Source: Auxenochlorella pyrenoidosa
Lineage: Eukaryota; Chlorophyta; Trebouxiophyceae; Chlorellales; Chlorellaceae
DNA length: 50,808 bases
Direction of reading: 5' to 3'
NCBI GenBank assembly: GCA_001430745.1
Contig: KQ482057.1
Span: forward strand, 1,258,658 to 1,309,465
Below the pieces are notes generated by a model that was not told where the DNA came from, made no database searches, and saw nothing but the letters and a program-made list of their open reading frames with translations. Made by a program: the position numbers and the translations under genes. Positions within the stretch are counted from its first letter, which is position 1. The number at the start of each line of letters is the position of its first letter. Of this stretch, positions 42,294-50,808 are shown one piece after another.

Positions 42294-45183
42294 TCATGCC
42301 GGCTGACTGTCACGGCCTTCACCTGCAGCATCCGACGCAGCGCCAGCAAAGTCCCCCGCTGCCTTGCGCTTAAGCGTCAGTATCCAGGGGTGGAAGATGC
42401 TGCACACCCCGCGGCGCAGGCTGGCAGCCACTTCGCCATGCGACAGGTGCTGGACCACCTGCAAACCACTCGGGAGTGCCGTGGGCAGAGGTGCAGGCGG
42501 TGAGCAGGGGTGCACAGCAGAGCCAATCAGTCTGTCCCGGCCTGCAGGCGCTTGCCGGCAGAAGCTTGCCGGGCACAGCCTGTAAATGAATAGAGGATAC
42601 GGGTTTGCGGCGGTGCGTGTGGCCGGCCATGCACACAACCCGGTGCCCCTGCTCCCCGCAGCTTGCCTTCACGCTGTGCATCCCTGTGCCACCCCGCCTA
42701 ACCTAGCCAAAGGTGTGCCAAGCCAGACCCTCCTCCGGCTCCCATGCTCCAGGCACCCCACTGGCAGGCTCAGATGGCCCTGGTGGCCTCCTGGCCCAGC
42801 TGCCCGGCTGACAGCAACAACCAGACCTCTGCTGGCGGCCGAGCTCAAGCCTGGCACAAAGTGCTGCAGCCCCACCTGCCGAAGGCGTGGGAGGTCCAGG
42901 ATGGCACGGCGGGTGGGGGGCTCGCCGCCATGGCCCACCTCAGGCGGCAGCTCAACGCACGCGCCCTCAAGCAGCTGCAGCTCCAGCCTGGACGGGCACA
43001 AGGGTGGGTGCAGGGTGGCCAGGATACGAAGCGGCATGCTGGGGCAGGCGGGAGCGTGTCGTGCAGAGCGTGCCCTGTGACCCCACAAATCCCCAAGAGA
43101 GGAGCGACGGCAGGACGTGGCATGACACGCTGCTGCAGGCGTGGGTCTGGCAGAAACAATCAGGCCTGCAGCATACCAGCTGCGCCGCCCACCTGCGCCA
43201 CGTGGCGCATGGCTCCAGCAGCGCCGCCGCCAGCGCCACCTCGGCCTCCTGCCCCCTGCAGCCGGCAGGCAGCAGCCATACAGCCTGCTGCGCCTCGATG
43301 TGAGCGTGCCGGCACTGCCTGCGGGCGGACAGGGCTTAGTGCAGCATGTGGGAGGGGGAACACAGAGGTGCAGCGCAGGCCAGCAGGGATGCTTGCCCGC
43401 GTGATCGGTGGCCCAACGGCCCTGGAAAGCCCTGCACGAACAGCATGTGCAGGCTGATGGCATGACCAGGCCACCGCAGGTTGAGGCGGTGGCAGGGCCG
43501 GCGGGGCGGGGCGGCCTCGCATGGCGCCTCACCGTGCGAGCGCGACCGTGTTGATGATGACAAGCGGCGCCGCCGCGGTGCTCAGCACCCGGCGGAAGGA
43601 GCCGTGTACCATCAGCGCCTCCAGGCGGGCCCCCGCCGGCAGCTGCACCTCCAGCTGGCAGCGCATCGCCTCGGGGCGCGGCGTGACCTCCAGGCGATGC
43701 AGGGCGGCCGCCACGCCCGGGGGCAGCGCAGCCAGGGCCACCTCCTGCAGCCAGGGCAGAGGGCACCAACAGGTTAGGGGGCTGCAGAGCCTGCGGCAGG
43801 GCTGCAGCGCAGGCGTGCCTCCATTCGGCGGGGCTGTGCACGTGGGTGGTCGACAGCGCTGTGACCGGAAGTGCATGCTGCCTAGCTGGCAGGCAGTGCC
43901 TTGTCTCGCGGCATGCAGCAGCCCGCCTGCTGGGCTCACCTGATACTTATGCAGGCCCAGGGCACGCAGCGACGACAGCCCATGCAGAACCGCTGCGTGG
44001 GGGTGGGTTGGGGTTGAGCGGGTTGATTGGCACTCAGAGAGAGTGGTCGCCTCGCGGGCAGGGCTGCTCAGCGTGCAGGCGGTGGGCATGTGCAGCCCTC
44101 TCCTGCAGGCATCCCGCTGCTCTGCGTGGTGCACGGCCCTGCGTGCCAGCAGGGCGGGCTCTCGGTGCACGGTGCTTGCTTACAGCCCCCCCTCCGCAAA
44201 CCCACCCGGGTACAGCCGCTCCACCACCCCCGCGTGCAGGTGCAGCTCCGCCAGCGCGGGGAAGCGCTGCAGGGTGTCGGTGCAGGCCACGGTGGCGGAC
44301 AGCTGGCGCAGGCTGGCAGCCGAGGCGGCCTCCACCTGCAGGCGCAACATGGGCGGCAGGCGGCAGCCTGGAGTGAGGCTGGCGGGGACCACAGTGGGGG
44401 CCGTGCCATGCGACGGCAGGGTGGCCCTGCTGGTCAGAGCTGTGCGATTGGGACGGCAGCATCCGGCCAGGCCTGGCTGCTCGGCGAGCATGCCCACCAG
44501 GCGGCATCGCAGCAGGGCCTCGGCGCCGCCGGCGTGGCGGGGCGCCAGGCGCAGCGCGCGCAGCGGCAGCCGCGTCAGCAGCGGCGGCAGCAGCAGCAGG
44601 TCGGCCTCGGGGGCGGGGGTGAGGTCCAGGGTGAGCGGCACGTCCCGGGCCGCGGCTGCGACCTGCAGGCAACGCCGGCGTGTGATCAGCAGCTGGCAAA
44701 CTGTGTCTGGCGAGCCTGCAGGTAAAATCTTCTGGCGGGCCGGGCAGGCTGCATGCGACAGCACGGTGCAGGGCCCCTCAGTCCAAGCACACATGGGGAT
44801 GTCGCGTGTTGCCTCACGTGCTGCGAGACTGTGAGCAGGACGAGTGCCTGGCGGAGAACTGCCCTGTATCCCTCCTGCCCTGCGGCTGTCAGGGCTTCAT
44901 GCGCGATGTGCGTCCACAGCGGGAGCGGCAGGCAGTCCCAAGCGGGCAGCGGCGGCGCATGCTGCACCGGGGCAGCAACATACGGCGCCGGCGGTGGGGG
45001 GACGGCGGTGGGGTGAAGCAGGCGGCAGCAGCCGGCGCATGCATGCTGCCCGATGGACTCTACTGCGTGAAGAGCAGCCGCGATTGCTAAAATCAGAAAG
45101 CCCTGCCACCGACACCTCGGCACACTTCCGCAACCACGGACGAAGGCAGGCGTGCGTGCAGGTGTGCTCACCTCCACAATCAT
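42294..45183 (-). CDS. F-box/LRR-like protein
   Basis: There are seven exons, 44818-45183, 44206-44662, 43940-43992, 43533-43744, 43193-43318, 42876-42987 and 42294-42458. All phases close (1491 bases, 496 residues). The F-box-like region spans about residues 80-140: DCLPLPLWTHIAHEAL, YRAVLRQALVLLTVSQHV and then AAAARDVPLTLDLTP. Leucine-rich segments follow: LLLLPPLLTRLPLRALRL, LQRFPALAELHLHAGVVERL, LHGLSSLRALGLHKYQ, LHRLEVTPRPEA, ARLEALMVHGSF and RLELQLLEGACVELPPEV. Such proteins usually recruit targets to SCF ubiquitin ligases. Many algal members have no known target. The layout resembles the plus-strand gene at 21989-24257, but this copy has an intact frame. The final exon (IFHPWILTLKRKAAGD) is joined on phase alone and is the least certain. 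Confidence 0.7.
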
Positions 45184-46458
45184 GGTCGAACTTCAAGAAT
45201 CGAGTGTCGCGACATGACATGCCCAGCGGCAGAACAACTTTGTGGGCCCATCATGATGCGCGCAAACGAGCTGCTAAGCGCTGTCAGGCAATTTCAACCA
45301 GATCATGTACTTGCTGGAAGGCTGGATGTACGCTTCGATGCAGCAGCTCTGCAGCGCTGAGCACTGACTGCTGGTCGACGTGACTCACGGCCGCGATTCC
45401 CCTTTGTTCCAGAACAGAGACCCACTGCAACCCGAGAGTGCCTCAACCAGCAGAATATAACCAATCGGATGTTGGAGTGCACTCCAATGGCGCCGGCGCC
45501 GGCGCCCGATTCAAAGCGCATGCGACCCTGCCTCCCCAATGTTGGGATGGAAGGGAGGCAGGCTGCCTGTTGGGTTGGTGTGCAACCAGTACACTACCAT
45601 GAGAGGCGGCAACACATGTGTGTCATGCAAGCGGCGCAGCTGCCACCTGCCATCGCTCCCGTACGATCAGTCGCCTGCCTAACTCTTTGCGCACTGCGAG
45701 TGCCCTGATTAGGAGATAAGGAGACGTTTGTTACAGGGACAGGGCATAGCGTGGGACAGATCAAGGGCGGCTACAGAGGAATCGGGTGCAAAAGGAGGGG
45801 ACAGGGGGCAGTGCAGTGATCCAACAGCACGGGGCGCAGGGTTCGGCAAGGAGAGAGCAAGCGGGGGAAGAGGCATGCAAGCGAAGGCAAGGCGGGTACG
45901 GTGCAAGGCGGATAATGGGTTTGAGGTTTGGAGGGCCGTGGGCCCGGCCGGGCTACCTGGCTCGCCGCTCCAGGCAGGGGCACACCCACTTGCTGTTCCT
46001 CCGCAGAGCAATGGCGAGGAGGCAGCAGGTGCGGGGGGCTCCCAGAGGCGATGCAGCGCAGAGGCAGGCATGTTATCGCGCGATCCAGCCAGGCAGGCGG
46101 CAGCATAGGGGATGGCAGTGGGCGGGTGGCCTGGGGGTCTGTAGTGATACAGGCAGCCGAGAAAGCAAGGCTTTGGGAGCGAGTGGGGGCGAGCATGCGG
46201 CGGCGCTGGCCAGGTGCAGGGCGTGGCGGCAGAGGTGTGCGCCCGCCAAGCACTGCGCTGGCTGGCGGCAGGCTAAGAATGTGAGGAGTGGGTCGAGAAG
46301 TGATCAGAGTCAACATATCAGGTCAAAACGGGTGACTGGCTGTGGTGGGGGAGGGCAGAGCGCGAGAGCGGAGGGGCTCGGGTGCAGAGGCCTGCGCCCT
46401 GCTGCACTGCCACAGCACCCGGCGCAGCCGGGGTGCTGCTGCGCTGCGGCACAGCCAA
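45184..46458. other. Intergenic region with long 3' UTR candidate
   Basis: These 1275 bases contain the F-box-like gene's promoter and the 3' region of the Gln/Ala-rich gene. TTACA at 45731-45735 (TGTAA on minus) is 724 bases past that gene's stop; if used, the 3' UTR is unusually long. The plus strand from 45760 to 46320 is purine-rich (many GGCAGG and GAGGA words). A plus-strand frame crosses it, but its composition is repetitive and not protein-like. Confidence 0.4.
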
Positions 46459-48594
46459 TCAATAGGAAAAATCGGAGAGGGAGCGGTACTGGCCGGAGCC
46501 GCCTGCCGAGCGGTTCAGCGACGCTCCGCTGGAGGAGCCGCCGGCGCCGCCGCCCGCGCTGGTGGACCAAAGCCCGCTGCCGGCTGCAGAGCCGGAGGCG
46601 GAGGCCAGGCCCGCCCCGGGCATGCGCCCAAAGGTGGGGCTGGGCGGCTGCGGGTGGAAGGAGAAGGAGGCAGATGCTGCGGCGGCCGCAGCAGCAGCTG
46701 CCGCCGCCTCCTGCTGCTTGGCCTCGGCCTCCGAGGCCAGGGAGGCGGCGGTGAGCCACAGGTCCCTCTCCGGCGCCGACACGGCCTTGGCCAGGGGGTA
46801 GGCCCCCGCTGCCAGGCCGCGGGTGGGGGACATGGGACTGCCCGCCGCCGGCAGCGCGGCTTGGTATGGCGCCTGCAGCGGCGGCCCGGCTGCGGCGGCA
46901 AACTGCTGCGCGGTGGCGGAGCTGCCGCGCAGCACGCCCTGCAGCTGCAGCAGGGTGGGATTTGGGGGGCGGGGCGAGTGATGATCCGGCTGACAGAGGA
47001 AGGCTGCAAGGATGTCTGCTGCAGCAGCCCCTGGTGCATGCATCGTCAACTCCCTCCTATCAGAACTTGAAAACAGGGAGGCCAGTGGTTGGCACGACAG
47101 CCCAACGCATGTCTGGCAGCAGTGTCGGCCCCAGCGGCATGGGTTCCCGCCCAGCAGCGCAGCAGAGGTGGCGCCCTGAGGCAGCGGCGGCCAAGCAGCG
47201 GCGCCGCACCTGCGCATCCCCCAGCGTCGAGTGGAATGAGGAGAGCATGTCGGATTTGGAGCGGGCGGGCGAGGTCTGCAGGTGCGCCGCCGCCGAGCGG
47301 GTCGCGGTCAGCCGGCCCAGCTGCTGCTGCGCCTGCTGCGCCTGCTGCGCCGCCGCCTGCTGCGCCAGGATCTGCTGCCAGATGGCCTCGTGAGTGAGCC
47401 CGCCGCCGCCAGCGGGGCCGCGCCCGCCGCCGCCGCCGCCGCCGGCCGCCTGCTGTGCCTGCTGCACCTGCTGCGCCTGCTGCTGCTGCATGGCCGCCAG
47501 CATGGCGTCCACGGGCGCCGAGCTGGACACCGCCTGGCGCCGCCGGTACTGCTGCTGCTCCTCGCTGTTCTGCGGCAGGCTGAGCACGGGGCGCACCACC
47601 AGCTCGTTCTCGGGCGGCTCAGCGCACAGCATGGCCAGGTTGAACAAGTAGTCGGCCAGCGCCTCGTCGTCCAGGCCTGCGACCACGAGAGGGGGGGGCG
47701 GGGGGCAGCCTGGGGCGGTCAGCGGGCGTGGAGTCGACCCACAGAGGCGGAAACTGAACCCCCGGGCGCGGGCCATATGCGCTTGGCGGGCGGAAGCTGA
47801 TGTCAACAGGGGCCGGGCCCGGCCCCCAGAACCCCACCTGGTGCCCCAACTGTCCTGCTGTCTTCCAGACTGCGCTCTGCCGCCCCGCCAGCCAGCCCGG
47901 CTGCCCATGCCCTTGCCCATCCCCAGCAGCAGAGGCCCAGGCAAGACCGCGGCGGCGCACCTTCCGCGCTGGCGGCAAAGGCGTGCAGCAGCTCCGGATA
48001 GGGCAGGTGCGCAGACTTGGCGGCGGTGGCAAACATGTCTATGGGGTCGGAGTATGCCTGCAGCTGCTTGGAGTGTGGCCCCGCCAGCTCGCTGGGCGGC
48101 GGCCCCGTCGGCGGTGCCGCCAGTGGCGGCGTGCCGCCGCGGCTGGTGGCGCCCCCGGCGCCACCATCTGCGGCAGGGGTGCCGCCGCCTCCCGCTGCAT
48201 CTGCGGCTTGCTGCGCTGCCGCCGCCGCTGCCGCTGCAGGCGAAGAGTCGCGGGCCAGCGTCGCGAGCCGTTCTGCCAGCGTGTCGACTCGCATGCCGCC
48301 CACGCCTGGCAGCTTGGCCAGGGCTCCCAGCGCCTCAGCCCAGCCCTGCAGCAGCTGGCGTCCCAGCAGGCGCAGGTGGGCCAGGCCCTGGTCCGCGGCC
48401 GCGGCCGCGCCGTTGCCATTGCGGACATGCGGGCTGGGCGGCGACGGTGAGGGCGCTGCCACCGAGGCCTCCTCCTCGCCGCTGTCCTCGTCTGCCGGGC
48501 GACGCTCGGGAGAGGCGTCGTTGGCGCTGCCTGCAGAGCCTGTGGACTCTTCCAGGCCTGGCCCTGGCTGGGCAGCACCTGGACTGCCCGCCAT
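46459..48594 (-). CDS. Gln/Ala-rich protein of unknown function
   Basis: There are three exons, 47961-48594, 47210-47676 and 46459-46938, in phase, giving 526 residues from the ATG at 48594. I do not recognise a family. The first third has an acidic Ser/Pro segment (ADEDSGEEEASV) and a helical block (LRLLGRQLLQGWAEALGALA). A conserved-looking core crosses the first junction (MFATAAKSAHLPYPELLHAF, then LDDEALADYLFNLAMLCAEP). Then come Gln-rich stretches (MLAAMQQQQAQQVQQAQQAA, IWQQILAQQAAAQQAQQ) and a Ser/Gly-rich tail ending SLSDFSY. Gln/Ala-rich, Ser-rich chains of this kind are often RNA-binding or transcription scaffolds, but nothing here proves that. An upstream 5' exon ending before the acceptor near 48654 is possible, so the start is tentative. 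Confidence 0.6.
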
Positions 48595-49354
48595 CCCCGG
48601 GTTCGCCCCCACCACAGAAGTGGGGCTGTACTCTGTCTTGCTCACTGGTGCACCTGCGCGCGCAAGGGGCGGGAACGGGCCGGGGTGGGCAGGGCGAGGC
48701 CGCACGGGCAAGGGGCCGAACAAGAGCTGGACCACGGGTTTCGGCGCTGTGTTCGATGGTGTGCAAACCCCGTTTCCGCTGCGATCGAAGCGCTGGCCGC
48801 ACCGTCAGCGACAATATCAAGCTGCATCGCCTTTCGTGGCGCTCATACCCCGAGCCCCAAGTGCGCTGACTGCAGCCGATGGGCTCCGCCAGCCCGGCAG
48901 ACTGCTGGGCACTAGACAGGGGCCCATGCTGTGGTGGGGCACAGCAGCAGCAATTTCTCTCAAATTGCCGCCAGCCCGCCGCTTCAATCCGCTGCATTTG
49001 ATCGGACATTTGAAAAACATCGGTCCGCCCCATCGCCGCTGACCCTCCGCCACACCTCCGACAGCTTGGTGGGTGTTCGCTGTGTGGCTTGGGCTTGGCA
49101 ACTTTGAAAACAGGGGCCCCCGTGGCCACCGCCTGGCCTGCAGACTCTCGTTACATGCAGTCAGCGCCCGGATAAGCACAGCAGAGTGGGCGCTGCCGAC
49201 GACTGGCGGCGCAGTAGCTTCCGACGGCGGCTGTGCAAGGGTGGGCTCCCGCCTGAGGCTACCATTCACTCTCCGCCACCGTGTTGCGCCCATCGCTGCT
49301 TGCCATAGTGCAGACGAACACAGGTGGCGGCTGTCGGACCGCGCAACACTAGCC
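48595..49354. promoter_or_regulatory. Divergent promoter region
   Basis: These 760 bases lie between the start of the Gln/Ala-rich gene (minus) and the CH-like gene (plus). A minus-strand acceptor-like site at about 48654 suggests that a 5' UTR or short first exon of the former lies here, perhaps starting at the ATG at 48827 or 49033. The stretch 48940-49030 is AT-richer. Confidence 0.4.
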
Positions 49355-50808
49355 ATGGCGGCGGCTGACAGCATGCCTGCCGAGACGCCGCTGCGCAGTT
49401 CACCGCTGCACTCGCAGCTGAAGACAAGCAGGAGCCAGTCCGAGCGGGCACTGCTGCGCGAGGCTCTGGCCTGGCTGCAGGCGCTGGGAGTGGAGAGCGC
49501 ACCCAGCGAGCCGCCGCACGAGACCGGCGCGCTATTTGCCGACTGCTGGCTGCTGTGAGTGGCCGGCGGGTGCCGCTGCTTATTCGCCCGTACTGCGCCG
49601 CCCAAGCAGCGCGGCAGCCTTTGCCGTATTTGACCTCACACGCGCTGCCGTAGCGCTCCCCCTGCGTTTGTTGCAGCGGCCGTGCAGCAGATGCCGTGCA
49701 GGCAGCGCGGCGGGGGGCGGCAGACACGTGGCGCCCGCCGCCATCGCCCTTGGGTGCTGCCCCAGGCAGCCGCCCCCAGCGCACCCTGCGCGACCGAATT
49801 AACGACTACACGCGGCTGCAGCAGGTGCGCATTTTTGTTGGAATTTGGGAGCAGGCAATGCATGCCGTGCAGGGCATTGACCTGACGTGGCGTTGACTGG
49901 ACAGCTGGGTGCTGACTGTCCTCGCTGCTCGTGCCGTCTTCTGCTTGGCTCATCCGCCCACCCCGCCCACCCTTCTGCACCCTCACAACCTGTGCCATGC
50001 TCACTGCCGCTCCAAACATGCAGCTGTGCCGTGAGATGGGCCTGCGCCCGGACGTGCTGCCGCCGCTCACCGACATTGAGGCGGGGCAGGGCGTGGGTGC
50101 CTTGGCGGCCTGCCTGTGGGAGCTGGCCCAGCAGTGCCAGGCCCAGGCTGTCCCGGTGAGGACCCGCCGGCGCCTGCAGGGCGCTCTTTGTCTGTTGCTT
50201 ACCGTAGCAGCGAGTCCACCACTTCCTGAGGCTGCCTTCAAACGAGGTGGTGCCTGCCTGCCACCAAATCCAGCCCATCCTCCCGCCAACTGGTCCTGCC
50301 CGCCCCTGCGCCGCCTACAGGTGCCGGCTTTTGGCGACGCGCGCAGCGTGCTGCGCCGCAGCATGACGCGAGAGGCCAGCGCTAGGCGGGTGAGTCCGCC
50401 GCCTGCACCCGCGGAGGCATGCCTCAGCGGCAGTGGCGGCAGCGCTTGTGTGGCCTCCACCTTGCTCGTGTGCACAGGCAGCCAAGCGCGATGCTTCCTG
50501 CCAGCCACAGAGCCGGGGCACAGGGGTCCGCATCTGTTGCCGGCTGGTTGATGGTCCTGCCTGCCACGTCCACGTGCAGGCCGAGAAGTTTGCTCGCAAC
50601 GCCAGCCCGCCCAAGCGGCCGTCCATTGGCCCGCTGCTCACCCCCCGCGCCTTCTCCGGCAAGGGCGGCGCCACGCTGCTCAACAGCGGCGGCAGCCTGC
50701 GGGACGCGCTGCAGCGGGGGGGCGGTCACAAAGTGGATGCCCGCGCCGGCCCCGCCGAGCGCGGCCTCGCCGGCGCCAGCTCGGGTGGGCTGGGCCGCAC
50801 CATTGCGG
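49355..50808 (+). CDS. Protein with calponin-homology-like domain, 5' part, runs off right edge
   Basis: There are five exons, 49355-49554, 49677-49824, 50024-50155, 50321-50389 and 50580 to beyond 50808, in phase (about 259 codons in the window). Residues about 25-160 resemble a calponin-homology domain: LREALAWLQALGVE, FADCWLL, RAADAVQAARRG, then RINDYTRLQQLCREMGLRPD and LTDIEAGQGVGALAACLWEL. The last block matches the usual end of CH domains, where a D-x-x-E-G segment precedes a helix with a conserved LxxLA. CH domains bind actin or, in kinesins and EB proteins, microtubules. What follows is basic and Ser/Gly/Pro-rich (KRPSIGPLLTPRAFSGKGG), a linker often placed before a motor or coiled coil, so a kinesin-14 (KCH) type protein is one possibility. 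The rest of the gene is needed to decide. Confidence 0.68.

Noticed and set aside
45786..46754. 322-codon plus-strand open frame
   Set aside because: It has a repetitive purine-rich composition, no family motifs, and overlaps the Gln/Ala-rich gene on the other strand.
1..50808. CRISPR array, insertion sequence, integrated virus or retroelement
   Set aside because: No regularly spaced repeats, transposase, reverse transcriptase, integrase or capsid-like coding sequence found.

Overview
The window looks like nuclear DNA of a GC-rich unicellular green alga, most likely a Chlorella-like trebouxiophyte. The genes are dense, lie on both strands, and are cut into short exons (about 25-800 bases) by short GT-AG introns plus an unusual number of GC-AG introns. 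The intronic 3' splice sites carry C-rich tracts. The algal poly(A) signal TGTAA follows several stop codons, and one gene is a plant-type phosphoglucan water dikinase. The species call is an inference. I see no bacterial operons, tRNA or rRNA genes, CRISPR arrays or intact mobile elements. Two runs of N (15091-15722 and 33079-33475) are assembly gaps that fall inside introns.

Left third (1-16.5 kb): the 5' part of a phosphoglucan water dikinase gene (minus strand, CBM20 starch-binding domain); a DUF971 protein (plus); a METTL21-type methyltransferase (minus); a protein with two tandem MAPR/cytochrome-b5-like domains (minus); a multi-span membrane protein (minus); and an organelle-type tRNA (guanine-N7)-methyltransferase (plus). 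Exon phases close exactly for most of these, so the models are well constrained.

Middle (16.5-34 kb): a partial gene of uncertain family (minus); a RING-CH membrane E3-like gene interrupted by one in-frame TGA (minus); an F-box/LRR-like gene with a probable frame break (plus); an alkylglycerol monooxygenase-type fatty acid hydroxylase (plus); the exosome RNase PH-like subunit MTR3 (plus); and a coiled-coil BAR-like protein with an N-terminal acylation motif (plus).

Right third (34-50.8 kb): two tandem paralogous small secreted proteins (minus); a secreted cysteine-rich protein with furin-like repeats (minus); a second F-box/LRR-like gene (minus); a Gln/Ala-rich protein (minus); and the 5' part of a gene with a calponin-homology-like domain (plus). 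Most genes are unrelated housekeeping functions. The local clusters are the tandem secreted pair with the cysteine-rich secreted gene (34.6-41.8 kb), and several divergent pairs sharing promoters of 130-760 bases. The candidates most worth following are the tandem-MAPR protein, the TGA inside the RING-CH zinc site, the AGMO homologue, and the high share of GC-AG introns.
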